A stretch of DNA of 64,000 bases from Pseudomonadota bacterium (GCA_020161695.1 JAIUOO010000001.1:1-64000); one strand, 5' to 3'; shown: positions 8,010 through 16,472, counted from the stretch's first letter. Notes: generated by a model not told the origin, from the letters alone. Numbers and translations: made by a program.

Positions 8010-8735
8010 TCAGTTTTCAACGCGCTGGATGAATTCAGGGAGGATGCGGCGCACGGCGCGGTCGACCCGCTCCAGGTCAATTTCCGCATCCGTCGGGGCA
8101 AAGAACTGGATCCGCAGCGACACCTTGTCGGACAACGGATAGACTAGGTCGCAGCCGCGCATTCGCCCGTCGGCCCCGCAGCCGCGGCCGCACCCCGCGA
8201 CGACGGGATGCCCGACCTCCCGCTCGTAGGAAGGCTTGGCCCTGATCATATTGCCGATACAAATGTCGCCGCTCGGGAGTGCTGATCGCGGGAGGTCACT
8301 CCGCGGCGTCAGGAAGGGCATGCCGGTTGGCCCGCGTCGAAGCACCACGATCGTTGCGGCCCCGATGGCGGCAGCCCGTGCATGCGCCCGTGGATGGGTC
8401 TCCTTCGCCCAACGCGAAAGATAGACCTGGTCGAGCCGTAGGGCTGCCATTCGGACTGTGCAGTCGGGCGCGGGCTCTCGGGAAACGAACAAAGGCCTGA
8501 TGGACGCGTCGGGATTGCTCGGGTGGGGGATCACAGCGGCAAGCTCGTGCGCGGCATTGATGCGGAAGTCGCCGACGATAACGGGCCCGCCCGTATCGCA
8601 TTCCGCAGCGCGCTCCTGTGCGAACGAAGCGGTGGAAAACAGAACAGTGTAAGAAAGTAATAAAACTTTCTGCGTTAAGGAATTAATGAGAGATCGAAGG
8701 GTGATCGCTCTCAGAACTACGCTGGCAATATGCAT
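8010..8735 (-). CDS. Secreted hypothetical protein with six cysteines
   Basis: A 241-residue protein with an N-terminal signal peptide (hydrophobic core KVLLLSYTVLFSTASFA, cleavage likely after SFAQ near residue 40). The ATG at 8735 is preferred; the frame extends 15 codons upstream to 8780. The mature part has six Cys (AECD, PDC, GDIC, AGC, GRGC, RGC), suggesting disulphides and a periplasmic or outer location. I recognise no catalytic motif or family. It lies between the IS5-like element and the mobilisation module, transcribed toward the transposon, and may be island cargo. Confidence 0.6.
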   Translation of the reverse strand: MHIASVVLRAITLRSLINSLTQKVLLLSYTVLFSTASFAQERAAECDTGGPVIVGDFRINAAHELAAVIPHPSNPDASIRPLFVSREPAPDCTVRMAALRLDQVYLSRWAKETHPRAHARAAAIGAATIVVLRRGPTGMPFLTPRSDLPRSALPSGDICIGNMIRAKPSYEREVGHPVVAGCGRGCGADGRMRGCDLVYPLSDKVSLRIQFFAPTDAEIDLERVDRAVRRILPEFIQRVEN

Positions 8736-9302
8736 ATTGTGACATCGATAAATGCTGAGTTCACGATCCAACGCTTTCATGAAACGAAAGTGGGGTCAAG
8801 ATCCGACAAAATTTACGGCAGAAACTATCTTGTCGCAGGGCAGCTCATCTATGTGGGGGGTGACACTCAGGCCGTTTTCTCTGGGTCGTCATACGCCTTG
8901 GGCGTTGCCCCCAAGAGCATGCTGGAGTCCTCACGGGCGTATGCCACGCTGCACCAGGACATCTCCGGGCGCGCCATGTTGCGTAAGTCCTGATTTATGA
9001 CAAAGCCGCTTAAGCCGTGAGCGGACATTCCCGGAGTCAGCAATGGGCCCAAGAGCGGCTTCGTTCCGGCCTGACGTTATTGAAGGCCCCCTTCAGGATT
9101 GTGCCAGCCCGAGCAACGGCTGATTATCATCAGCCAAGAATGGCAAAGCCCCCCCCTGCAGACGGCACTGTCTTCCGATGAGTGTAATTAATCACATAGG
9201 GCGACACCATTGTCTTAAAACTTAGCGTCAACGTAATATCTTACAAATTGATGAACTTTGGCGATGCGATTATACTGGGCACGAATTCATCGTGACCCCA
9301 TC
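8736..9302. other. Gene-poor region upstream of mobC, candidate oriT region
   Basis: No convincing coding sequence; the short plus frames at 8730-9000 lack family character. The right half is AT-rich and contains an imperfect palindrome TGTAATTAATCACA at 9183-9196. Transfer origins of mobilisable elements normally lie directly upstream of the mobC/relaxase operon, which starts at 9303. I see no sequence that clearly matches a known nic site, so placement of oriT here is inferred from position only. Confidence 0.35.
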
Positions 9303-9647
9303 ATGCGCCGTCGGACCTTTACAAAACATATTATGGTTCGCTTGTCGGAAGGCGACTACGCGGCTGTGGTGCGACACGCTGAGGAAAGCGGGGTGCAACC
9401 TGCTGTGCTTGGGCGCGACCTCATTGTCCATGCGGTGCGCGGCGGAGATCGCAACATCATCAATCAGGCCGATCTGCGTGGACTGCTGACGGAAGTCGGC
9501 CGCCAAGGTAACAACATTAATCAGATCGCCTACCGTTTGAACTCTGGCAAAACGGATGGCGTCTCAAGCGAGCAATTCGAAGCCCTACTGGTGACTCATC
9601 GGCAGTTGATTGCTGCGGTGGTGTCGCTCTCAAGGAAATCCAAGTGA
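9303..9647 (+). CDS. mobC: MobC-like relaxosome accessory protein
   Basis: A 114-residue protein with the pattern of MobC/MbeC mobilisation proteins: KHIMVRLSEGDYAAVVRHAE, a ribbon-helix-helix-like start, then LLTEVGRQGNNINQIAYRLN around residue 65, the signature of the family's C-terminal half. MobC helps the relaxase open DNA at oriT. The ATG at 9303 fits family starts; another ATG at 9264 is possible. Its stop overlaps the relaxase start by 4 bp (GTGA), so the two are translationally coupled. Confidence 0.8.
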   Translation: MRRRTFTKHIMVRLSEGDYAAVVRHAEESGVQPAVLGRDLIVHAVRGGDRNIINQADLRGLLTEVGRQGNNINQIAYRLNSGKTDGVSSEQFEALLVTHRQLIAAVVSLSRKSK

Positions 9648-11440
9648 TCAACAGGTCGTCTTGGATTCAGCTGGGCGCCATGCCCCAGCACCTTGCGCGT
9701 ACCGACACAAACAAGCGTGTCGAGGTCGTGGCCGCCGCGGGGCGGGCCACCATGGCCGATATAGACCTTGACCTAAGCCTGTTTGAGGAAATTTCGCTCA
9801 CCAATAGGCGTGTCGAGCGTACTTTGATCCATGTTCGCATAGCACCCGAAAAGCCCGTCTCGGACGCTCAGCTGTTGCATTTGCTGGAACTGAACGAACA
9901 AATCCACGGCATTCCTTCTGATCAACCGCGGATCGTTGTCCGGCATTCAAAGGGTGACCGCGCCGACCATTTTCACGTCCTATGGCCAACGGTTCGCACA
10001 GATGGAACTTCCGTCAGAAGTCACGGCAATTACCTTCGCGACGAGATCATCTCTCGCGAGGCAGAGCTAGTGCTCGGCGAGCGGTTCATCCCCGGCCCTC
10101 GCATGCCAATGGTCATCGCTCACTTCCGCCAGTCCGGTCGAGACCAGGAAGCCGACACGCTCGAGCAGGCTCCCAAAAGGGATCGTCGATCCCGTCTGGG
10201 TGACAAGTCCTACAACATGGCTGCCCGCAGCGAGACGGATATCGCCTCGTTCCAGGCGAACGTTTTGGATGCATGGCAAGAGCATCATGCCGGTCAGGAT
10301 TTTGCCGAGGCGCTGGGCCGACGTGGTCTACGACTGGCGTTAGGGGCCGGAACGAAAAAGCGTCGATCCATTGTCCTCGTTGTCGAGGATGCGACAGGTT
10401 TTCACGCGTCTCTCCGGCGCACCATCAATGCAGCAGCGAAAGCGCGGCGTCTCTCCCTCTATGTCACCGCTGATCAGGTTCCTGCGTCTGCGGGTCTCCC
10501 GGCATTGGAGTTGGCTCGCGAAGCAGGGTTTAAGGACGCGCTCGAGCGTGCGGTCGATGCGCATCGCAGAGAAAAGAAGCTTCTCGTGGCGGAACGGGAT
10601 GAAGACCGCGATCCTGGCCCGGTCGAAGCACGAGAGACCACACTGCTCCCGCCTGTAGAGTTTACATTCAAGCAGACGTTGAAGGCTCGTCGCGGCGCTA
10701 TAAAGGAGCACTACCGGATACGGGATCAGTTGCGCCAGCAGCGGGTCGATCGTGCTTTCGCGGCAGCCGGCATCTTCTGCGATCGAAGGCTTCGCAGGAT
10801 CGTCTTTGCAGCAGCGGCAGCCGGCGTGCTCCTGAGTGGCGGCGGCCTTGGTCTGGCATTGATCGCAGGCGGGGTGGCCCGAACCCTGCTGCCTTCACGT
10901 GAGCGAGCCCGTGCACTGGCCAAGGCGTCTGGGATCGAGCGACAGCGGGATCGCGAAACGCAGGCGCTGGAGCTGCACCACGCCTATGCCCGAGTTCGAC
11001 AAGAGTTTCGGGGACAGGAGCGGAGGATCGCGCCAGTGCGCGTTTTCGTTCGAGAACATCGTGGAAAAGCACCCGGTGCTCCTGCTGCGCAGGTGCCTGC
11101 TGTTGCGGCTGCGACGAGCCGCCGCGGAGTGCACCCATTGTCGATCCCTCCCTCTGAACCAAGGCCGGTAACCGATCAGGCGATGGCTTCTCCGGGTGAG
11201 CCTGCTGCGCTCTCCCCGTCGCCTGAGAGCAAACGCCCGTCGCCTGAGAGCAAGCGCCCTCCAGCGCCGAGCAAAACCGCCGTGTCGGCCCCGAAGTCCG
11301 CCCCCTTACACCAGATTCACGCGCCGGCAGTCCCTGCCAGTGGAATTTCGAGAACCGCCGAAGCGGTTAAGAAGCCCAGGATTCTTCCCGCACTGAAGCC
11401 CACCGCCGCAAAGGCTAAGAACAAGGGGATTTCTCGATGA
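9644..11440 (+). CDS. mobA: Relaxase / mobilisation nuclease (MobA/VirD2-type)
   Basis: A 598-residue protein that starts at GTG 9644. The N-terminal 250 residues show a relaxase fold: an early LARTDTNKRVEVVAA-type region, then RIVVRHSKGDRADHFHVLWP near residue 105-120, whose H-x-H and preceding acidic residues match relaxase motif III. The classical N-terminal catalytic Tyr is not obvious. The middle has a hydrophobic stretch (residues about 386-410, FAAAAAGVLLSGGGLGLALI) that could be a membrane segment. The C-terminal 150 residues are Pro/Ala/Ser-rich with a short SPSPESKRPSPESKRP repeat. It lies between mobC and the RraA-like gene, overlapping both. Confidence 0.8.
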   Translation: MINRSSWIQLGAMPQHLARTDTNKRVEVVAAAGRATMADIDLDLSLFEEISLTNRRVERTLIHVRIAPEKPVSDAQLLHLLELNEQIHGIPSDQPRIVVRHSKGDRADHFHVLWPTVRTDGTSVRSHGNYLRDEIISREAELVLGERFIPGPRMPMVIAHFRQSGRDQEADTLEQAPKRDRRSRLGDKSYNMAARSETDIASFQANVLDAWQEHHAGQDFAEALGRRGLRLALGAGTKKRRSIVLVVEDATGFHASLRRTINAAAKARRLSLYVTADQVPASAGLPALELAREAGFKDALERAVDAHRREKKLLVAERDEDRDPGPVEARETTLLPPVEFTFKQTLKARRGAIKEHYRIRDQLRQQRVDRAFAAAGIFCDRRLRRIVFAAAAAGVLLSGGGLGLALIAGGVARTLLPSRERARALAKASGIERQRDRETQALELHHAYARVRQEFRGQERRIAPVRVFVREHRGKAPGAPAAQVPAVAAATSRRGVHPLSIPPSEPRPVTDQAMASPGEPAALSPSPESKRPSPESKRPPAPSKTAVSAPKSAPLHQIHAPAVPASGISRTAEAVKKPRILPALKPTAAKAKNKGISR

Positions 11441-11964
11441 TGAAGTTCATATGCTCGGCCAGCGTGTACGACGCGTTGGACGGTCAGGTCACACTCCTCC
11501 CGGGGATCATCGGCTTCAACTACGTCCGGTTCGCGGCACCAATCCACTACCAGCGCGTCGACGGTGATGCGGAGGCTCCAGACATCCTGGAGATCATCGG
11601 GAAAGTTCCGCAGCCTTCAACCAAAGTGCTTTTTCTGGATGCCGGCGGGCGGGACGATGTTGCCTTGGCGTCCGGAAAACACCTGCGGCTGGCCAAGGCG
11701 AGCAAGCTGGCGGGCCTTGCAGTCAATGGGATGATCCGCGGGGATACTCATGAGGGTCTCGATGGTCACCTGCAGCTCTTCGCGATCGGAAGGTGCGTTG
11801 TGCCGTGGCAGCCGTTCGAGGAGCAGCTGACCTTGAACTACGTCGATGAAGCGGCGTCACCCGGTGCATGGCTTGTCGGCGACGCCGACGGCGTGATGGT
11901 CATTGAGGCCGCGAAGGCCAAGGCGATTGGACTGCGGCAGGAGCCGCCTCGACGCAGCGGATGA
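11437..11964 (+). CDS. RraA-like fold protein in the mobilisation operon
   Basis: A 175-residue protein resembling the RraA / HMG-aldolase-like superfamily. It begins with a SASVYDALDG motif equivalent to the family's T-x-x-x-x-DAL, has VLFLDAGGRDDVALASG in place of the G-GG-x-x-x-A-x-x-G segment, then LAGLAVNGMIRGDTH, where families have V-x-DG-x-x-RD, and ends with WLVGDADGVMVIE, matching GD-x-DGVVV. The arginine of the active-site motif is kept, the following Asp is displaced by Gly. The start overlaps the relaxase stop (ATGATGA). Its 3' end overlaps the convergent membrane protein gene by 65 bp. Family members are aldolases or RNase E inhibitors; which, if either, applies here is unknown. 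Confidence 0.6.
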   Translation: MMKFICSASVYDALDGQVTLLPGIIGFNYVRFAAPIHYQRVDGDAEAPDILEIIGKVPQPSTKVLFLDAGGRDDVALASGKHLRLAKASKLAGLAVNGMIRGDTHEGLDGHLQLFAIGRCVVPWQPFEEQLTLNYVDEAASPGAWLVGDADGVMVIEAAKAKAIGLRQEPPRRSG

Positions 11965-12607
11965 GTTGATCGAGAGGCGTCCGGCAGGTGCGACGCTGCG
12001 CCAGTCGCCGCTGCACGAGGTTTAGCTCCCGCCCAAGGAACGCTTCCTCCTGCACGAGTGTCTGGCGAGCGTAGACCAGCCCAGGTCCATTTGCCTCGAT
12101 GCCCGAAAAGCGCCTCGAGAGTTCCACCCAGTGGGAGGGTGGTCGGCCGATCAACCATTGGCGAGTCTCGGCTGGAAGCACCGCGAGGTACCGCACTGTG
12201 GCCACGTACCCCGCAGGATCGCTTCGAAACGACTCGGCTGCGAGAGCCAGTTGTGCCAGGCGTTCGCGTGGGTTGTCGGCGCTTCGGGTTGCCGCGGCGA
12301 CGTCGAGAATGGCTCGCAGGTCGCGATCGGTCGATAGACCGGTCGCGTTCAGGAAGTCGACCACGGTAGCGATTTCGCGAGGTTGGCCTGTCCCTTGGAT
12401 GGCCGCCTCGATAGCGGCACGCTGGTCATGAGTGACGAGGGTATAGCCGGAGGCCACCAAGAGCGCGGGCATCACCACGAGAGCGGCGAGGAAGCCGCCA
12501 ACGTAACGGGAGAGGTAAACGGCTATCCGACCGGGCTGCCCCATCGCGAGGGTTCGCGCTGACAGACCCCGGTCCCACGGACGAACTTGGGTGCGCCAAT
12601 CAGCCAT
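11900..12607 (-). CDS. Membrane-anchored protein of the island, unknown function
   Basis: A 235-residue protein with one clear transmembrane segment near residues 35-57 (GGFLAALVVMPALLVASGYTL), followed by an Ala/Arg-rich helical domain with no family I can name. The ATG at 12607 (MADWRTQ) overlaps the stop of the ParA-like gene by 8 bp, which decides the start; the frame extends further but inside the upstream gene. It is the last gene of the integrase operon. A membrane protein coupled to a ParA-like ATPase could act in DNA transfer or localisation, but this is inference. Confidence 0.6.
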   Translation of the reverse strand: MADWRTQVRPWDRGLSARTLAMGQPGRIAVYLSRYVGGFLAALVVMPALLVASGYTLVTHDQRAAIEAAIQGTGQPREIATVVDFLNATGLSTDRDLRAILDVAAATRSADNPRERLAQLALAAESFRSDPAGYVATVRYLAVLPAETRQWLIGRPPSHWVELSRRFSGIEANGPGLVYARQTLVQEEAFLGRELNLVQRRLAQRRTCRTPLDQLIRCVEAAPAAVQSPWPSRPQ

Positions 12608-13403
12608 CAGCGCCCTCATCGATGTATTCTGCGAGTTTCGCGCGCACGGCAATCACCGCCGCTTTGAGAGTGGCGTAATGAACGTCCAGCCGGTCCTCCA
12701 CGAACAGCTTGGTCGGAAGGTCAAAGACAGATGCAACCCGCTCCCGGTCCTCAGGTTTGACCTTCTTGAAATTCCCATTCGCGACATCGGCCATGGATAG
12801 ACCAAACGCGGCCGAGTTGGCTGTCACCCGAGCGGAGAAGTCCTCCATGATGGCTTCGACGGTTAAACCCTCCAGCGCCTTCTTGCGCCCTGTCGTGTTG
12901 GTCCAGCCGATGCAATCCTTTGGCGTCCGGACACGCCCCAGATTGATCAAGACAATCTGCGGAATGTGCTCGAAGATTTTGGCGAACTTCGCGGCCTCGG
13001 AAGCGGCGTGCACACTGGCGTCAAGAGGGCGAAGAATGATGAGCTGGGCGCCGCCCAGCTTCAGACGCCGATTGAAGTCGTCAATGAGCTCGTGGAAGAT
13101 TGGTCCGTGCTGGGCTGCCAGATCAATAAACACGCACTCGGTAGAGCCCTTCTCGAAGGCCTTCGCGACAGCAAAGAATTTGCCACGTGTCGTCGTATCC
13201 AGAAGATCCCATGGGTCCTCCTTCGCAAGCCCGATCTGAGCCAGAGAGGAGTTCACCATGTCCGTCTCGTAGCCGATGCATGGTATTCCATGCTTCTTGA
13301 GCGCGGACATAGACGCATCGACCGTCTTCGATTTCCCGTCGCCTCCTTTCCAGCCGTGAGTCACGAACACGGTTCTCTCAAATACGTTTGCAAACTCACT
13401 CAT
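12600..13403 (-). CDS. ParA/MinD-like P-loop ATPase of the mobile element
   Basis: A 267-residue protein. The N-terminus holds a deviant Walker A, THGWKGGDGKSKTVDAS (residues 15-31), with the first lysine of KGGxGKS; a following hydrophobic strand CVFIDLAAQHGP resembles the Walker A-prime/B region, and AQLIILRPLDASVHAA and PQIVLINLGRV follow as further strands. These features fit the SIMIBI class (ParA, MinD, and the TraL/StbB-like proteins of conjugative plasmids). It probably aids partition or conjugal processing of the element. It is 10 bp downstream of the unknown gene and overlaps the membrane protein downstream. Confidence 0.75.
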   Translation of the reverse strand: MSEFANVFERTVFVTHGWKGGDGKSKTVDASMSALKKHGIPCIGYETDMVNSSLAQIGLAKEDPWDLLDTTTRGKFFAVAKAFEKGSTECVFIDLAAQHGPIFHELIDDFNRRLKLGGAQLIILRPLDASVHAASEAAKFAKIFEHIPQIVLINLGRVRTPKDCIGWTNTTGRKKALEGLTVEAIMEDFSARVTANSAAFGLSMADVANGNFKKVKPEDRERVASVFDLPTKLFVEDRLDVHYATLKAAVIAVRAKLAEYIDEGADG

Positions 13404-13412
13404 GATGTTTCC

Positions 13413-14057
13413 TCACCACTCAATGTCGGCCGTCCTGGCCCCGTCGAGGTTTGACTTATGACGGCAGCGATCAACTGAACTGATCAGGCTGTCGTCTTTG
13501 ACGATTTTCTCGCGCTTGCGAGGCAGTTTGGTCGGAGCGACCGGCACCAAGGGCGCATCGGCGTTACCCACCTTCTCTGGAAGCTGCCCTCCGGATCCAT
13601 AGCCCTCCGAAGGTCGCGCCTCTTTTGATAGCGAGGGTGATGCGCCCACGGGCGCCGGTGGGGAGCTGACGTCCAGCTGCTGTTCAGGAGATCCCTGCGT
13701 TGACAGATCCAGCGGGTCAGGCCCTCGCGAGAGCGCCTCCATGTTGCCGGATGCTTTTCCCTCGCAGCGTGCCGGCGGCGCCTGTGAGGGTGCCTCACAC
13801 TCGCTGACGGCCAGACCGCTCTGACGCTGAGCTGCCGCAAGGTCGGCCTTAAGGGCCTTCCCTGACAAACCTCGCTTGTTGAGCCATCGGGAGAGGGCGA
13901 CCTCCATCGCGCCTTCCAACATCATCGGCGCGCCGGTACGCGTCAGAAGCTTGCGAGCAATCTCGATTTGGCTGATCCCAAGGTTCCCCTTAATCCACTC
14001 GGCTTGGGAATTCAGAAACGCGGGCACTTCGCCCCGCTGGGTGCGATTAGTCGTCAT
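13413..14057 (-). CDS. Unknown island protein with helical N-terminus and disordered tail
   Basis: A 214-residue protein. Residues 1-75 look helical and could include a helix-turn-helix (LGISQIEIARKLLTRTGAP, then ALSRWLNKRGLSGKALKADL). Residues 80-190 are rich in Pro, Ser, Ala and Glu and probably disordered, and the C-terminus is basic (LPRKREKIVKDD). The ATG at 14057 lies inside the last codons of the integrase gene (11-bp overlap), which suggests coupled translation. The frame extends 10 codons upstream, all within the integrase. A DNA-binding role is possible but unproven. Confidence 0.6.
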   Translation of the reverse strand: MTTNRTQRGEVPAFLNSQAEWIKGNLGISQIEIARKLLTRTGAPMMLEGAMEVALSRWLNKRGLSGKALKADLAAAQRQSGLAVSECEAPSQAPPARCEGKASGNMEALSRGPDPLDLSTQGSPEQQLDVSSPPAPVGASPSLSKEARPSEGYGSGGQLPEKVGNADAPLVPVAPTKLPRKREKIVKDDSLISSVDRCRHKSNLDGARTADIEW

Positions 14058-16062
14058 TACCGCCCCCGCTCTTGGACACGATGGCACTCAAGCGGCGAGC
14101 GTCGAGAAGCCGGTCGATGTCGATGGGCAACTTCAACTTCTCGATAGCGGGCGTCAGCTCAGCGAGCGTCAGACCGTGGAAGTAGCCTTGGGTGACTTTC
14201 GGCCTGTTGCCATCTGCATGGCCGATGATTTCGCTCACATGATCTGGGGCCACGCCTCCGCGGATCAGAAGCGTCGTCACGGTATGGCGGAAACTATGAA
14301 AGACCTTCCGGTCATCGAGCTTGAGGTGCACCTTGACCGTCCTGTTGAAGAAGCGGCCGACGGAGATTCCAAGCGCCTGAGCCTGACTCCCTTGGTCACT
14401 GGCGGCTTTGGCCAGCGGCTTCGTTGAGATCAGGAAATGATTGGGGTTGCGCCCCTTCACACAGAGCTCAATGAGACCGAGGCGGATCAGGTCTGAATGG
14501 ATAGGGACGATCCGTTCAGAGCCGACCTCCTTGAAGTCGAGCGACCCTTCGGATGCGTCGAGGGCCAGGAAATACCCTCCACTGGGCGCCTGCCGAACGT
14601 GGCGGCACCGCAGTTGCGCAACTTCGCCCTCGCGCATTCCGGTGTATGCGCCAACGAGAATGCCCCAGTAGCGATGGTCCGCATAAACGAAAGGCCCCGG
14701 CCTATTGATATCGCTGGGGCCCGACCCATGCCCTGTGAACACCGGCAACCGGAATATGGCCTCAAGATCTGACTCATCGAAGTTCAGATAGCTGGAGGCT
14801 TTAGCGCGAAGCGCCGCCTTGCCACTCTTCTGGTCGAGATGCAGTTCGTTGAAGGGGCTAAGGCGCGTCGGCGTCCAGCCGTGCTCTCGAGCTGCTTTCC
14901 AGATCCTGTTCACACAGGACAGGTGCCTGTTCCAGGTTTTCGGTTTGACCCTTGCGATCGCCGGCCCGTCTGCGGACACAGACGCATCCGCAGCCTCTGC
15001 GATACAGACAAACTGGCCTGCATCGCATCGATCCCGCCACTCAGGGGACTTGGAGTAGGTGCTCGGCAGGCGCAAGACGACATGGCGCAGGGACCTCAGC
15101 TCCGGCACGGTGTAAAGCGCCAGCGGCTTGTCACCGCACACGCCCAACATCAGCTTCAAGGTGGCTTGGCTCTGGATCCGGACCTTCGGCGTCCATTCTC
15201 CGTTCAAAACCAGCTCGTCGCTGAGCAAGGGCCACATCTTCGAGAGCGTCGGCCCGACATCCGTCGGCTGTTCTGGAACCAGCATGGGTGAAACAACCTC
15301 GCGAACAGGGGTCTGAGGGGAATTGTGTTGGTGATCGGGGATGGTCCTGCCGGCCGCGATCTCTTCATTGACCCGTCGGGTGAGATGTTCGTGCAGCGGT
15401 GAGACATCGCCGACCTTGGCGGTCAGTCGTTCCTGCGTGAGCCGGTCATAGGTGTCCCGGTCCACCTCGAACTCGACAGTAACGGGGTTCTTGGGCTCGA
15501 CGGCGGGCGGCGAAATCGGCCGTGCGTTCGCCATCTCGTTCAGTGTGTTGCCCTGAACGTTGAGCTGCTCGACACGCTGCGTGAGGATCTCCCGGGCAAG
15601 GCGACGAAGCGTGAGGTCATCGACGGTAGACGAGACCGGGAGATGCGCTGCGATATTGCGGACCAGAGGGTCGATATCGTTCTCGACGAGGGCGCTCCTC
15701 AACACCGCCTTGGCGGCGTCCATAAGCAGAGCCTGGTGCGCTGGCTCCTGCTCGGGCGGCATAGGCCGGCCATGCGGAACGGAGGCTATATAAGCGTCGA
15801 ACTCCTCATCAAATGGATTTGTCTGCCTCTTGACGACCGATTTGATCTGCTCGGTCGTCAGATTCGCATCCTGTCTCACGCTCATGAACACGGACTCCAT
15901 ACTCAACCGGAACCTGTGACTCACAAGGCGAGCCTCGGTGCGAGAGGCGTGCCCGATGGATATCGACACCTCACTGCACGCGAATCGCGCTTGCAAATCT
16001 TTTGGAATTTTACACCGGATGTGGATCCGTCTACCGCGGGTGCGCTGGTAGGGGGTCGGCAT
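14047..16062 (-). CDS. int: Tyrosine recombinase / integrase of the island
   Basis: A 671-residue site-specific recombinase. The N-terminus (YQRTRGRRIHIRCKIPKDLQ) matches the short DNA-binding arm region of large alphaproteobacterial integrases. The catalytic domain has AYTGMREGEVAQLRC (first Arg), KVFHSFRHTVTTLLIRGG (His-x-x-Arg), SEIIGHADGN (His) and VTQGYFHG (the nucleophilic Tyr), so all key residues are present. Members this long, with a central coiled linker, are typical of genomic islands. The start at 16062 lies 122 bp from the 3' end of tRNA-Gln, the probable attachment site. Three further genes follow in the same operon. Confidence 0.9.
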   Translation of the reverse strand: MPTPYQRTRGRRIHIRCKIPKDLQARFACSEVSISIGHASRTEARLVSHRFRLSMESVFMSVRQDANLTTEQIKSVVKRQTNPFDEEFDAYIASVPHGRPMPPEQEPAHQALLMDAAKAVLRSALVENDIDPLVRNIAAHLPVSSTVDDLTLRRLAREILTQRVEQLNVQGNTLNEMANARPISPPAVEPKNPVTVEFEVDRDTYDRLTQERLTAKVGDVSPLHEHLTRRVNEEIAAGRTIPDHQHNSPQTPVREVVSPMLVPEQPTDVGPTLSKMWPLLSDELVLNGEWTPKVRIQSQATLKLMLGVCGDKPLALYTVPELRSLRHVVLRLPSTYSKSPEWRDRCDAGQFVCIAEAADASVSADGPAIARVKPKTWNRHLSCVNRIWKAAREHGWTPTRLSPFNELHLDQKSGKAALRAKASSYLNFDESDLEAIFRLPVFTGHGSGPSDINRPGPFVYADHRYWGILVGAYTGMREGEVAQLRCRHVRQAPSGGYFLALDASEGSLDFKEVGSERIVPIHSDLIRLGLIELCVKGRNPNHFLISTKPLAKAASDQGSQAQALGISVGRFFNRTVKVHLKLDDRKVFHSFRHTVTTLLIRGGVAPDHVSEIIGHADGNRPKVTQGYFHGLTLAELTPAIEKLKLPIDIDRLLDARRLSAIVSKSGGGNDD

Positions 16063-16184
16063 GGTTAAGCCCGCAAAGCGTCCGTGGTGGGCAAGCCGGT
16101 GGGCAGGGACGCGAGTCCACAGCCGGCAAGGCCACGTGCTTCTTCTGATTTTTCAGGGCTTTAAGTCAGATATCCGCGCCGGGA

Positions 16185-16258
16185 TGGCTGGGGGACCTGG
16201 ATTCGAACCAAGATTCTCGGAGTCAGAGTCCGATGTTCTACCGTTGAACTATCCCCCA
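16185..16258 (-). tRNA. tRNA-Gln (anticodon CTG)
   Basis: On the minus strand, 74 nt begin TGGGGGATAG and end with CCCCCAG followed by an encoded CCA. The acceptor stem pairs TGGGGGA with TCCCCCA. The D arm, an anticodon stem TCGGA/TCCGA around loop CTCTGAC, and the T arm GGTTCGAATCC are all in place. The loop gives anticodon CTG, reading CAG for glutamine. The gene marks the boundary between island and chromosome and is the likely target of the adjacent integrase. Confidence 0.95.
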
Positions 16259-16472
16259 GCAGGGCCGTGCGAAACGACCCGGTCGCCGGTGCGAGGCGCG
16301 GTCATAGTCGATTGCCGCGCGGTGTTCAAGACCCGAAGCCGGAGCCATGCGCGAGACGGCCTTCGCGCTTGCGGCGCGAGGTGCGGCTGTTACATTGGGT
16401 GCAACTGAACAGATCAATCGGTTCGTCCGTCGAGCGCGCCCGCGTGCTCCGGGCACCGATGGAAAGGTCGCC

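Larger units (their letters stand above)
9258..16184. mobile_element. Integrative mobilisable element module at tRNA-Gln
   Basis: mobC, relaxase and an RraA-like gene on the plus strand converge with integrase, an unknown gene, a ParA-like ATPase and a membrane protein on the minus strand. The integrase start lies 122 bp from the 3' end of tRNA-Gln, the classical arrangement for tyrosine-recombinase elements that use a tRNA 3' end as attachment site. No type IV secretion genes are seen, so it would be mobilisable rather than self-transmissible, unless they lie beyond the left edge. The right boundary is taken as the tRNA 3' end. The left boundary given is only the start of the mob module; the real one may lie outside the window. 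Confidence 0.6.

Noticed and set aside
8730..9000. Short plus-strand frames between the secreted protein and mobC
   Set aside because: They have no motif, no ribosome site and overlap each other; treated as non-coding.
1..16185. Left attachment site (duplicate of the tRNA-Gln 3' end)
   Set aside because: I looked for the T-arm and acceptor sequence to the left of the integrase and saw no convincing copy; the site may be outside the window.
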